A stretch of DNA of 36,526 nt from Equadaptatus sp045642025 (GTDB taxonomy: Bacteria; Synergistota; Synergistia; Synergistales; Synergistaceae), in assembly GCA_045642025.1 (NCBI GenBank), contig JAZUIB010000016.1:1-36526 (forward strand), in the 5' to 3' direction. Positions 15,201 to 24,487 of the stretch are shown here, piece by piece. The notes under the pieces are model-generated. The model was not told the DNA's origin. It saw only the letters and a program-made list of their open reading frames with translations, and made no database searches. Position 1 is the first letter of the stretch; each line of letters begins with the position of its first letter. The position numbers and the translations under genes are program-made.

Positions 15201-16838
15201 TTAGTACATACCGCCAGGCATTCCGCCCATTCCTGGGGCACCCTGAGGCATTTCAGGTTCTGCCTTCGGTTTGTCGGCAACAAGAGCGTCTGTTGTCAAA
15301 ATCATTGCCGCTATTGAACTTGCATTCTGAAGAGCTGAGCGTGTAACCTTTACAGGGTCAATGATACCGGCTTTGATCATATCAACGTATTCTCCTGAGG
15401 TTGCGTCAAGTCCCTGACCTGCTTTGAGCGTCGCGACCTTTTCGCAGATAACGTCGCCCTTCATGCCCGCGTTTTCGGCAATAATCTGGAGAGGTACTGA
15501 CAGCGCGCGGAGAATAATCGTTGCGCCCGTTTTAATGTCGCCCTTGAGTGTGTCAATATATTTTTCAAGACCGCTGATGCAGCTTACAAGCGCCACACCG
15601 CCGCCCGGGACTATGCCTTCTTCAACTGCCGCGCGGGTAGAGTTGAGAGCGTCTTCAATGCGGAGTTTGAGCTCTTTCTGCTCTGTTTCCGTTGCAGCGC
15701 CGACCTGAATGACTGCTACACCGCCGCAAAGCTTTGCAAGGCGTTCCTGAAGTTTTTCTCTGTCATAGTCAGATGTCGTATCGGCAATTTGTTTGCGGAT
15801 CTGTGCCGCGCGGGCTTCGATTTCTTTTTTGTCGCCCAGTCCGTTGACGATTGTTGTATTGTCTTTCGTAACAGTAATTTTCTTGGCTTTTCCGAGAACT
15901 TCGACACCTGCTGTATCAAGCTTAAGACCGACTTCTTCGCTTACAACTGTACCGCCCGTAACCGCGGCAATGTCCTTGAGCATTTCTTTTCTTCTGTCGC
16001 CGAAACCAGGAGCTTTAACGGCAACAACCTGCAGAATGCCGCGGAGTTTGTTGACTACAAGCGTTGCAAGGGCTTCACCTTCGATATCCTCGGCAATAAT
16101 AAGAAGAGGCTTGCCAAGCTGGACTATCTTTTCAAGAAGTCCGAGCATATCCTTGACATTGCTTATCTTGCTATCTGCGATAAGGATATTTGCATCGTCA
16201 AGAACAGCTTCCATACGGTCTGCGTTTGTAATCATATACGGGCTGAGATAGCCGCGGTCAAACTGGAGACCTTCAACAGTTTCGAGCGTTGTGCCGAGGC
16301 TCTTGCTGTCTTCAACGGTGATGACGCCTTCCTGTCCGACCTTGCCCATAGCGTCTGCGATAAGTCCGCCGATCATCTGGTCATTGGCTGAAATTGCCGC
16401 GACCTGCGCGATACCATCGTGGCCTTTCACCTTCGTTGATTTCTTTTTAAGCGCTTCGACAACATTTGCCGTCGCAAGTTCCATACCCTTGCGGATAAGC
16501 ATGCCGTTTGCGCCGGCTGCAACGTTTTTGATACCGTCGTGAATCATTGCCTGGGCAAGCACGGTAGCTGTGGTAGTACCGTCGCCTGCGACATCGTTTG
16601 TCTTTGACGCAACTTCCTTAAGAAGCTGTGCGCCCATATTTTCAAACGGATCTTCGAGTTCAAATTCCTTTGCAATCGTAACACCGTCATTTGTAATAAG
16701 CGGTGAACCGAATTTCTTTTCGAGAACAACATTGCGGCCTTTGGGTCCGAGTGTAATTCCGACTGTGTCTGCTACTTTATTGATGCCGCGCTCCATTGCT
16801 CTGCGGGCATCTTCTTTGAAAAGAAGAATTTTTGCCAT
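15201..16838 (-). CDS. groL: Chaperonin GroEL (60 kDa)
   Basis: 545 residues, full length, ATG at 16838 behind AGGAGG. It forms the tetradecameric barrel that folds cytosolic proteins with GroES. Visible signatures are TLGPKGRNVVLEKKFG, the ATP-binding DGTTTATVLAQAM, the RIEDALNSTRAAVEEG block holding the catalytic Asp, and GIVPGGGVAL. The tail is GMGGMPGGMY, the usual Gly-Met repeat but ending in Tyr rather than Met. It lies 15 bp downstream of groES and is under the same CIRCE control. Confidence 0.98.
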   Translation of the reverse strand: MAKILLFKEDARRAMERGINKVADTVGITLGPKGRNVVLEKKFGSPLITNDGVTIAKEFELEDPFENMGAQLLKEVASKTNDVAGDGTTTATVLAQAMIHDGIKNVAAGANGMLIRKGMELATANVVEALKKKSTKVKGHDGIAQVAAISANDQMIGGLIADAMGKVGQEGVITVEDSKSLGTTLETVEGLQFDRGYLSPYMITNADRMEAVLDDANILIADSKISNVKDMLGLLEKIVQLGKPLLIIAEDIEGEALATLVVNKLRGILQVVAVKAPGFGDRRKEMLKDIAAVTGGTVVSEEVGLKLDTAGVEVLGKAKKITVTKDNTTIVNGLGDKKEIEARAAQIRKQIADTTSDYDREKLQERLAKLCGGVAVIQVGAATETEQKELKLRIEDALNSTRAAVEEGIVPGGGVALVSCISGLEKYIDTLKGDIKTGATIILRALSVPLQIIAENAGMKGDVICEKVATLKAGQGLDATSGEYVDMIKAGIIDPVKVTRSALQNASSIAAMILTTDALVADKPKAEPEMPQGAPGMGGMPGGMY

Positions 16839-16853
16839 AATAAATGCCTCCTA

Positions 16854-17144
16854 CTATTTCGTGACTATTGCAAGAATGTCTCTTTCGCTGAGGATGAGAT
16901 ATTCTTCGCCGTCAAGTTTGATTTCCGTGCCTGAATACTTGCTGTAAACAACTTTGTCTTTGACCTTGACTTCCATTTTCTGGCGTTTGCCGTCATCTGT
17001 AATTCTGCCGTCTCCGACTGCTATGACTACGCCTTCAAACGGTTTTTCCTTTGCTGAATCCGGAAGTACGATGCCGCCTCTTGACATCTCTTCATGTTCA
17101 ACTGTTTTAACTACTACTCTGTCGCCAAGTGGTTTGAGTTTCAT
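16854..17144 (-). CDS. groS: Co-chaperonin GroES (10 kDa)
   Basis: 96 residues, full length. ATG at 17144 is preceded by AGGAGGGG. LKPLGDRVVVK, the mobile-loop region EEMSRGGIVLPDSAKEKP, and KVVYSKYSGTEIKLDGEEYLILSERDILA are all typical. It caps the GroEL barrel. It is the first gene of the groES-groEL operon, directly behind a CIRCE operator. Confidence 0.97.
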   Translation of the reverse strand: MKLKPLGDRVVVKTVEHEEMSRGGIVLPDSAKEKPFEGVVIAVGDGRITDDGKRQKMEVKVKDKVVYSKYSGTEIKLDGEEYLILSERDILAIVTK

Positions 17145-17190
17145 AAAAACCCCTCCTGTATAATATAGTTTTGCAACCTTCTGCCTCTTG

Positions 17191-17217
17191 TTAGCACTCA
17201 GTTATACTGAGTGCTAA
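17191..17217. promoter_or_regulatory. CIRCE operator (HrcA binding site)
   Basis: TTAGCACTC, nine-base spacer, GAGTGCTAA: a perfect CIRCE inverted repeat in the groES leader, 47 bp before the start codon. It indicates HrcA repression relieved by heat. hrcA is not in the window. Confidence 0.97.
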
Positions 17218-17230
17218 ATTCAACAAACAT

Positions 17231-17259
17231 AGTTTAATATCTGCTGACAAAAATGTCAA
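17231..17259 (-). promoter_or_regulatory. groESL promoter
   Basis: Read leftward: TTGACA (17254-17259), 17-bp spacer, TAAACT (17231-17236). It lies immediately upstream of the CIRCE element, so bound HrcA would block the start site. Confidence 0.8.
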
Positions 17260-17327
17260 CAGTCTATAGCAGGTAAAATTACGTATTTTCCAAATTTATT
17301 AAGTCGCTGATATATCTGTTACTTGCA

Positions 17328-18461
17328 CTATTTCACAGTAACAAGCTCATAAACGGTGCTGCCAAGACCGATTTTTTCTCCGTGAGACAGCTGAGTTTTC
17401 CAGTCAGACTCGGGTGTTGTGTTTTTAAAATGGTCGTGGGCATCACAGAAACCTTTTTTTGCCATATTATCGCCAAGCACTGAATTTCTGAGCGGCTCTG
17501 CTTTCAGACAGGCGTCTGCACAGGCACGGTCAAGCGCCACAGGGTCAGCTGACGCGAAAATTCCGATATTCGGCAGAATAGGAGTGTCATTTTCCGGATG
17601 ACAGTCACAATACGGCGACACATCAACGACAAATGAAATATGAAAACTGTCACGTCCTGCAACAACCGCTTTTGCGTACTCTGCCATTTTGGCATTCAGA
17701 AGCGGAACAGCATTGTATTCTGAAAATTCAATCGCGTCAAAATTGCACGCGCCGACACATCTTCCGCAGCCCACGCAGCTGCTCGTGTTTATACTCATTT
17801 TGCGTGTTTTTTCATTAAAAACAAGTCCGTTGTTGGCACATTCCTTAAGGCACATTCTGCAGCCTCTGCAGCGCTCTGCATCAATTTCAGGCTTACCGTC
17901 AGAGTGCTGGTCAATTTTTCCTGCGCGAGAACCGCAGCCCATACCTATATTTTTAATAGCGCCGCCAAAACCTGCCATTTCATGTCCCTTAAAATGCGTG
18001 AGGCTTATAAAAACATCTGCGTCCATAACTGCGCGGCCAATCAGAGCTTTTTTAACATACTCACCGCCCTCTACCGGTACTTCAATATCATCAGTGCCTT
18101 TGAGACCATCACCTATAATGACAGGACAACTTGCCGTAAGAGGCGTAAAACCGTTTTCCCAAGCACAGGCAAGGTGTTCAAGCGCATTTTTGCGTGAGCC
18201 CGGATACATTGTATTGCAGTCCGTAAGAAAAGGCTTTCCGCCGAGCTCCTTAATCAAATCTGCAAGCGCCTTCGCATAATTCGGACGAAGATAACTCACA
18301 TTTCCGAGTTCGCCGAAATGCATTTTTATTGCGACAAATTTTTCTTCCATATCAATACTGCCGATACCGGCTTGTTTCAGAAATCTCTGAAATTTCTGCG
18401 GCAGACTTTCGCCGAAATAACCTGTTCTGAAATCTGTAAAAAACACTTTAGATTTTGACAT
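17328..18461 (-). CDS. DUF362 protein with two ferredoxin-type [4Fe-4S] motifs
   Basis: 377 residues, ATG at 18461 behind GGGAG. The N-terminal part (VAIKMHFGELGNVSYLRP, FLTDCNTMYPGSR, FISLTHFKGHEMAGFGGAIKNIGMGC) is the DUF362 domain. Residues 198-208 (CRGCRMCLKEC) and 229-239 (CVGCGRCVGAC) form two ferredoxin-like cluster-binding motifs. The end (FASADPVALDRACAD, LGSTVYELV) also matches the family. Proteins of this type are common in anaerobes, and their reaction is not established. The layout suggests electron transfer. It lies downstream of the autotransporter with 72 bp between and no clear terminator, so readthrough is possible. Confidence 0.88.
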   Translation of the reverse strand: MSKSKVFFTDFRTGYFGESLPQKFQRFLKQAGIGSIDMEEKFVAIKMHFGELGNVSYLRPNYAKALADLIKELGGKPFLTDCNTMYPGSRKNALEHLACAWENGFTPLTASCPVIIGDGLKGTDDIEVPVEGGEYVKKALIGRAVMDADVFISLTHFKGHEMAGFGGAIKNIGMGCGSRAGKIDQHSDGKPEIDAERCRGCRMCLKECANNGLVFNEKTRKMSINTSSCVGCGRCVGACNFDAIEFSEYNAVPLLNAKMAEYAKAVVAGRDSFHISFVVDVSPYCDCHPENDTPILPNIGIFASADPVALDRACADACLKAEPLRNSVLGDNMAKKGFCDAHDHFKNTTPESDWKTQLSHGEKIGLGSTVYELVTVK

Positions 18462-18533
18462 TTTACATACACTCCCTTCTTATTGCTGCTTTATATATCC
18501 GAAGTCCGTTTATATACCGGAACAACGTTAACA

Positions 18534-21500
18534 CTATTTCTTAATCAGTTTCTTAAGCTCTTCAATTTCCTTTTTAAGTTCATCTATCTTTCTGTCCTGA
18601 ACAACTCTTGCGGAATTCAGTTCTCTGATTTCCGCAGCCTGCGCTTCAATTCTTTCATTCTGCTCTGCATTTTCAGCCTTAAGAGCTAACGACATTTCAC
18701 GCTGTTCCCTGCTCTTTTCATCAAGAAACTTAATCTGCTTCTGAAGCGATGTCCTTGTAACAGCCGTTTCACCCTTGCCGAATTTGTAGCTGACTCCGGC
18801 ATTGTAGGCGTTCTGATTATTGCCGACTGACGTTGACGCGCTGAGCATAAAGTTCGGTGACGGTTTATATGCCACACCGATTGCTCCTGCGCTTTCGCCT
18901 CTATAGCCGCCATAGGCAACTGCTCCGGCAAACTTGTCGCCCTCTTCTCCGCTCGGCTCAGCAAAGTGCAATCCGGCAAGCGCTGCGGATATTGCGCCGA
19001 CTTCTTTGACCTCGGTTGACACAGCATTCAATTCTTGTCTGATTGCAGGGTCGCTGCCCTGAATTGCTTCATACAGCTGCGCTCCGTTGACTGCGTCTGT
19101 TGATGTAGCTGATACTTCACCGGGGGCAACATTGACAATTTTTCTCTTGTTATCTGCTGAACCTACTGATACCACGTTGCTCTCCGTAACGCTTGAATTG
19201 TGACCCAGCGCTACGCTGTTTCTAACACCTGCGTCTGTGATTTTTACATTGCTGCCAAGTACAAAATTATTGTCTCCGGCTATTATATTGTTGTTGCCAA
19301 CCGCGTAGCTTCCGCTGCCTGAAACAACATTAGGGTCGCCGAACGCGCCTGACGCTGTGCCTGTGACTTCGTTGCCGTAACCAACTGCAGTTGAGCGTTC
19401 GCCGGATGCGACATTGCCGTAGCCTATCGCCGTTGCTCCGGCTCCAGTTGCCTTCGCGATTTCAGCACTGTTATAGTTTTGTGCCGCAACAGCATCATCT
19501 ACAGATTTGAGAGCAGCATCAAGGATATTGAGGTTTTTCGCCGTCGTATTTGACATATCAACATAGCTGCCTCCGGTCATTCCTTCCTTCAACTCGGCAT
19601 AGAGCGCGTCACCCGTAACTGCCTTCTTGTCATTTCTGGCAACAGCACCGCTGGTTTCAAGTTCAATGCTTTTCACGCTAAGGTCAGCAGTTCCGCCTGA
19701 CAACGCCGCTATCGCATCAGTATTGGTCTTAACCTGCGTATCAAGCGCTGACAAGTTTTGCGCTGTTGTGTTGACAGCTTTAACATATGTTCCGTCTGAC
19801 GGTCTAAGCTCACCGTACAACTGCCCGCCGTTTATTGCGTCCGTTGACGTTTCTGAAATATCTCCGGCCCTGAGGTTGGATATCTTCGTACCAGCTGCAC
19901 CGGCAAGAGCAATCTCCGACTTGTCCGCGTTATAATGCACAGCATTTAAATCTTCGCCGGTAACAGTGCCTATTTCGCTTACAGTTCCGTCAATCGCTGT
20001 CTGTGTAAGCTTTCCTGTCGCCGAGTCATAACTGACAGCTTGAACCGCGCCCTTAAGCTGTCCGTAGGTTGCCGCGTCGCTGTCCGCCGTGCCATCCGCA
20101 ACGTTTGTTACAGTTACAACGTCTCCTCCCGCGTTGAGCGTTACTTTCGTCTTTGTATCAGGGTTGTCGTACACAACCGCTCCCGGTATTGTTCCGCTTG
20201 AGGTAAATGCCTGCGAAAACACTGTATCGCCGCCTTCGTTGGTCATCGTCAGGACGCCGCCTGTGTAATTTGCCTCGACCACAGCTTTTTTGAACTGTCC
20301 GTAATTGACAGCGTCGTTTGTTGAAGTACCCTCCGCAAGGTTTGTAAGCCTGCGCGATATATTGTTCGCGGCATCACCGACCGAAACTTCATATTCTCCT
20401 GTCGTCACGGAGCTGCTTCCGAGCGCAACGGAATTTGCGTGTGCCGCCTGCGAACTGCTGCCGAGCGCTATTGCGTTGTCACTGCCTGCAACAGCGTTTT
20501 GACCAAACGCAAAGGTATAATTTCCGCCGTAGACATACGGGTCTCCAGCTGTTCCGCTGCCGCTTACGCTGCCCGCAACCGCGCCCGTACCGAACGCGAA
20601 CGAACTTTCGCCGTACGCCTTGCCGCCGCTGACCTGCGTACTCGTTACATGTCCGCCGCCCGCAAACGAGCCTTCACCAAGCGCTTCCGAGCCGTAGCCT
20701 GTCGCCGTTGACGCCTTCGCCACAGCCTTTGTTTTATAACCAAGAGCAACGGCATTCGTCTTTGCCATAGTGTCCTGACCGAGCGCTATTGCGGCATAAC
20801 CGTCAGCGTTAGTGCCGGCACCGGCGGAAAGCGCAGAGCCGCCGTGCGTTTCTGCCCCAAAACCCGCCGCAATCGAATAGTTGCCCGCCGCAGTTGACTT
20901 AAATCCCAGCGCCGTCGAAGCTTCTCCCGAAGCGTTGCTGTTCATTCCGAATGCCGCTGAGGCTTCTCCTGTCGCGTTTGTATCCCTGCCTAACGCCGCT
21001 GAGGCTTCTCCTGACGCGTTTGCTTTTTCGCCAAACGCGAACGAACTCTTTCCGTATGCCGTGCCGCCTGTTTTGTTGTCGCTGTCCGTAAGATAATATC
21101 CGCCGCCCGCAAACGAACCGCTGCCCTCGGCGATTGAACCATAGCCGATCGAAACGGAAGCAACACCATCAGCCTTAGTCCCAAAGCTCATAGCCGTTGA
21201 ATATTGTCCTAATGCCGTTGTTCCATAACCCACAGCCGTAGAATTTTCGCCGTCGGCATTGGTATTCTCGCCCATGGCAACGGAAGCATTTCCTGCGGCG
21301 TTCGTATCTTTGCCGAGTGCTATCGCGTTGTCCTTGCCTGCATTGGCATTCAGTCCGAAAGCAAATGTGTAGTCGCCGCCGTAAACTGCCGCTATATGTT
21401 CACCAGTGTCTGGATTTGTAGTTTCTTCTGATACTATGCGACCCGCAACCGCGCCGATACCGAACGCGAACGAACTTTCGCCGTACGCCTTGCCGCCGAC

Positions 21501-24455
21501 TATCTGCGTACCATTTACATGTCCGCCGCCGGCAAACGAACCCTCGCCGTACGCTTCCGAACCGTAGCCCGTCGCTGTTGACGCCTTTGCGACAGCCTTT
21601 GTTTTATAACCAAGAGCAACGGCGTTCGTTTTTGCCGTTGTGTCCTGACCGAGCGCTATTGCGGCATAACCGTCGGCGTTGGTGCCGGTACCGGCTGCAA
21701 TTGCAGAGCCGCCGTGCGTTTCCGCACCGAAACCTGCCGCAAGAGAATAATTGCCCTCCGCAGCTGACTTGAAGCCCATCGCCGTTGAAGCTTCTCCCGA
21801 AGCGTTGTTTTTCAGTCCCATCGCAACAGCATAGTCTTTCGTTGCGTGGTTGTCGCCGGATTTAGCCTTAATACTGCCCGTGCCGGATTCTCCCGCTTCC
21901 CAAAGTGTGCCGCTTCCGCCGGAAATAATTGCCGAAACAATTTCCACTCCTGCCGCGTTTTTCAGTTTGAGAGTATTGTCCTCGTAAGAAGCCTGAGTAA
22001 TAATCTGCCCGTAATTTACTGCGTCGTTTGTTGACGTTCCCGCAGCAACATTCGTAATCTTCCGCGTTATGCCCTTTGCCGCGTCACCAACTGAAACCTC
22101 AAACGTTCCTGCTGTTACGGAATTTGCGCCGAGCGCAACGGAATTTGCGTAAGCTGCGTTGGAATTCGTACCTATCGCGACAGCGTTTTCCGCTGCTGCC
22201 TGCGTATCGGTGCCAAGCGCAATTGAATTCGCGCCTGACGCGACTGTTCCCTGCGGCTTTGCAGAAACGCCAAGGGCAATGGCGTTAACCCCGCTTGCAG
22301 TCGTTCCGTCAAAGGTTACAGGCATCTTCGCCATGATAATGTTTTCAAAAGCATAGTTTGTGTACATACTCTCGCCGATTTCGTCAACCTTCTGCACAAA
22401 TTCGGCATCGGACATCGCAAGACACGCCTCATCACCATACGTCGCCAGCATGGTGTTTATAATTCCTTTGACTTCAGCCTGCGCGTCAGTAATATCGCCC
22501 TTTATAACAGCCTTGCAGTAGTTCACCGCGTATCCCTTTTTCGCTGCGTCCGTAAAGGCGCCGAGTACGATGCTGCCTTCGCCTTCCGCGCGTGCGCCTG
22601 CGCCGATTGCCGAAGCGCCGTTTCCGGCGGCGCGCGTATCGCGTCCGACGGCTATTGATTCTGTTCCCGACGCGTAGGTCACGGTCGGGTTTGTCAGTTT
22701 GTTGTCACCGGTGCCTATCGCTATTGCGTTATTGGCGCCTGAGGCAGTGCCGTCTGCCGTTCCTCCGGCGTAGGCATAGCTTCCGAATGCGGAAGAACCT
22801 TCGCCGAACGCCGCAGAATGGCTGCCCGCAGCCGTTGCGCCGCTGCCATCTGTCACGTTTGATGAACCGAATGCCGATGCTTCGCTGCCAGTCACGCAGT
22901 TAAAATAGCCGACTGCTGAAGCATGGCTCGAATTTACGCTGTTTCTGTTTCCAAATGCCGACGCGCTGCCTGACGACGCTGTATTCGCATAGCCCACGGA
23001 GACGCTTTCCTCTGCCGCCGCAACATTTTCGTAGCCTGCCGATATTGAATATTTGCCTGACGCCGTGCTTTCGCTGCCTATTGCCGTAGCGTAATCCTTT
23101 TCTGCTTTCGCGTTCCAGCCTACTACCGTTGCGTACGCGGCATTCGCTTTCGAATTCCAGCCGACAGCCGTCGCGCCGCCTCCGCCGTCATACTGCTGCT
23201 CCATGGCGTGTGCCGCGTCGCCCAAATTGTTGTATTTTGAAGCGGCAACATAAGCCGCTCCGCCTGCACTGCTGATTTTTATCGTGTTTGCACCGTCAGC
23301 GGCAAGCGTAATATTGTCACCGGCTTCAAGCACCAAGCCGTTTGAACCTGTAATATTGTCACTTGTTGTTTCACCGTTTTTGATTTTGACCGCCGTGTAA
23401 TTTGTCAGCTGTCCGAACGTCGCCGCGTCGTTTGCCGAAGTACCCGCTTTAACGTTCACAATTCTGCGCGTCGTGCTGCAGGAAGCATTGCCGACAGAGA
23501 CCGTATCGCTTTCCGACGCGCAGGAATTAAAGCCTATCGCAACGGAATTCGCGGCTGTCGCACACGCGTAAGCGCCGACAGCTGCACCATTTCCGCTCGA
23601 TACGCTTGACCGGTAACCCACAGACGTTGAATTTGCGTTTGTGCTGGTGGTTGCCATAGCGCCGACCACCGTAGAACTTTGTGCCGCGGCACAGGCCGCG
23701 TAACCGAGCGCAACAGAAAAGTCAGCACTTGCAGATGCCCTGTACCCTGCCGCAAGAGAACCTGGATTGGCTGCCTGCGCGCCGCCGTCTGTATCAAGGA
23801 CTTTTCGTGCCATAATATATCCCGGCACGTCGCCATACGGAATATCCACTGATGTAATCATCACATTATCAGCGTTTCTCAAAGTAAGCGTGCCTCCGTC
23901 ATAATCTGCTTTTGTAACAATCTGGCTGTAATTGACAGCATCTGTGAGATGTGTCCCTGCCGCAACGTTCACAATTCTGCGCGTAGTGTTGCAGGAAGCG
24001 TTGCCGACAGAGACCGTATCGCTTTCCGAGGCGCAGGAATTAAAGCCTATCGCGACGGAATTTGCGGCTGTTGCGCACGCATAAGACCCAAGCGCCGCTG
24101 CGTCCTGCGCGGTAACCATTGAATTATAGCCGAGAGAAGTGGAATTGACCGCTGTGCCTGCCGAAATGCAGGCAAACGCGCCAACCGCCGTACTGTTCTT
24201 CGCGCCGCTGACCATTGCCGAATTACCCAAAGCTGTGGAATATTCCCCGCTGGTGCTGACCAAAGCCCTGTAGCCTGCCGCCAGCGAGCCTGCCCCGTCA
24301 GCCGAGGCATTGCCGTCCGTACCGGAAGCACTCTTTTTTGCATCAATATATTCCAATGCCTCGCCGCTTGCCGGCGATACCGTCGCAAAGATAAACGATA
24401 CGAGCATTAGAACTGCCGCAAATTTCCTGTATTGTCCAAATTTTGCCATCATCAT
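18534..24455 (-). CDS. Trimeric autotransporter adhesin (YadA / Hep_Hag family), 1973 aa
   Basis: ATG codons at 24455, 24452 and 24449 compete; GGGGGCGG lies just upstream. Residues 1-32 are a signal peptide. A very long head follows, made of 14-residue YadA head repeats of the type NSVALGxxSxA, interrupted by neck motifs (RRIVNVAAGTxxxDAVNYGQ). A stalk with further neck motifs runs from about 1400. Residues about 1807-1893 form the YadA membrane anchor (four strands, ending GVSYKFG). The last 80 residues (1894-1973) are a charged coiled coil after the anchor. A direct repeat spans 20572-20938 and 21442-21808 (offset 870 bp, in frame). Segment 22310-22555 encodes a non-repeat insertion in the head. 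The protein would form a trimeric surface fibre for adhesion. Confidence 0.93.
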   Translation of the reverse strand: MMMAKFGQYRKFAAVLMLVSFIFATVSPASGEALEYIDAKKSASGTDGNASADGAGSLAAGYRALVSTSGEYSTALGNSAMVSGAKNSTAVGAFACISAGTAVNSTSLGYNSMVTAQDAAALGSYACATAANSVAIGFNSCASESDTVSVGNASCNTTRRIVNVAAGTHLTDAVNYSQIVTKADYDGGTLTLRNADNVMITSVDIPYGDVPGYIMARKVLDTDGGAQAANPGSLAAGYRASASADFSVALGYAACAAAQSSTVVGAMATTSTNANSTSVGYRSSVSSGNGAAVGAYACATAANSVAIGFNSCASESDTVSVGNASCSTTRRIVNVKAGTSANDAATFGQLTNYTAVKIKNGETTSDNITGSNGLVLEAGDNITLAADGANTIKISSAGGAAYVAASKYNNLGDAAHAMEQQYDGGGGATAVGWNSKANAAYATVVGWNAKAEKDYATAIGSESTASGKYSISAGYENVAAAEESVSVGYANTASSGSASAFGNRNSVNSSHASAVGYFNCVTGSEASAFGSSNVTDGSGATAAGSHSAAFGEGSSAFGSYAYAGGTADGTASGANNAIAIGTGDNKLTNPTVTYASGTESIAVGRDTRAAGNGASAIGAGARAEGEGSIVLGAFTDAAKKGYAVNYCKAVIKGDITDAQAEVKGIINTMLATYGDEACLAMSDAEFVQKVDEIGESMYTNYAFENIIMAKMPVTFDGTTASGVNAIALGVSAKPQGTVASGANSIALGTDTQAAAENAVAIGTNSNAAYANSVALGANSVTAGTFEVSVGDAAKGITRKITNVAAGTSTNDAVNYGQIITQASYEDNTLKLKNAAGVEIVSAIISGGSGTLWEAGESGTGSIKAKSGDNHATKDYAVAMGLKNNASGEASTAMGFKSAAEGNYSLAAGFGAETHGGSAIAAGTGTNADGYAAIALGQDTTAKTNAVALGYKTKAVAKASTATGYGSEAYGEGSFAGGGHVNGTQIVGGKAYGESSFAFGIGAVAGRIVSEETTNPDTGEHIAAVYGGDYTFAFGLNANAGKDNAIALGKDTNAAGNASVAMGENTNADGENSTAVGYGTTALGQYSTAMSFGTKADGVASVSIGYGSIAEGSGSFAGGGYYLTDSDNKTGGTAYGKSSFAFGEKANASGEASAALGRDTNATGEASAAFGMNSNASGEASTALGFKSTAAGNYSIAAGFGAETHGGSALSAGAGTNADGYAAIALGQDTMAKTNAVALGYKTKAVAKASTATGYGSEALGEGSFAGGGHVTSTQVSGGKAYGESSFAFGTGAVAGSVSGSGTAGDPYVYGGNYTFAFGQNAVAGSDNAIALGSSSQAAHANSVALGSSSVTTGEYEVSVGDAANNISRRLTNLAEGTSTNDAVNYGQFKKAVVEANYTGGVLTMTNEGGDTVFSQAFTSSGTIPGAVVYDNPDTKTKVTLNAGGDVVTVTNVADGTADSDAATYGQLKGAVQAVSYDSATGKLTQTAIDGTVSEIGTVTGEDLNAVHYNADKSEIALAGAAGTKISNLRAGDISETSTDAINGGQLYGELRPSDGTYVKAVNTTAQNLSALDTQVKTNTDAIAALSGGTADLSVKSIELETSGAVARNDKKAVTGDALYAELKEGMTGGSYVDMSNTTAKNLNILDAALKSVDDAVAAQNYNSAEIAKATGAGATAIGYGNVASGERSTAVGYGNEVTGTASGAFGDPNVVSGSGSYAVGNNNIIAGDNNFVLGSNVKITDAGVRNSVALGHNSSVTESNVVSVGSADNKRKIVNVAPGEVSATSTDAVNGAQLYEAIQGSDPAIRQELNAVSTEVKEVGAISAALAGLHFAEPSGEEGDKFAGAVAYGGYRGESAGAIGVAYKPSPNFMLSASTSVGNNQNAYNAGVSYKFGKGETAVTRTSLQKQIKFLDEKSREQREMSLALKAENAEQNERIEAQAAEIRELNSARVVQDRKIDELKKEIEELKKLIKK
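20572..20938. repeat. In-frame direct repeat in the adhesin gene, copy A
   Basis: About 367 bp closely similar to 21442-21808 at a constant offset of 870 bp with no indel. It encodes head segments including NADGYAAIALGQDT and KTNAVALGYKTKA. Recombination would remove or add 290 codons without a frameshift. Confidence 0.75.
21442..21808. repeat. In-frame direct repeat in the adhesin gene, copy B
   Basis: Partner of 20572-20938. Confidence 0.75.
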
Positions 24456-24470
24456 ACAGACCGCCCCCGA
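24452..24470. repeat. 19-bp direct repeat at the adhesin start
   Basis: TCATACAGACCGCCCCCGA covers the ribosome-binding site and start codon of the adhesin. The identical 19 bp is at 25513-25531 over the RhuM start, so the RhuM gene lies exactly between the copies. Confidence 0.75.
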
Positions 24471-24487
24471 AAGATTGAATTTGAATG

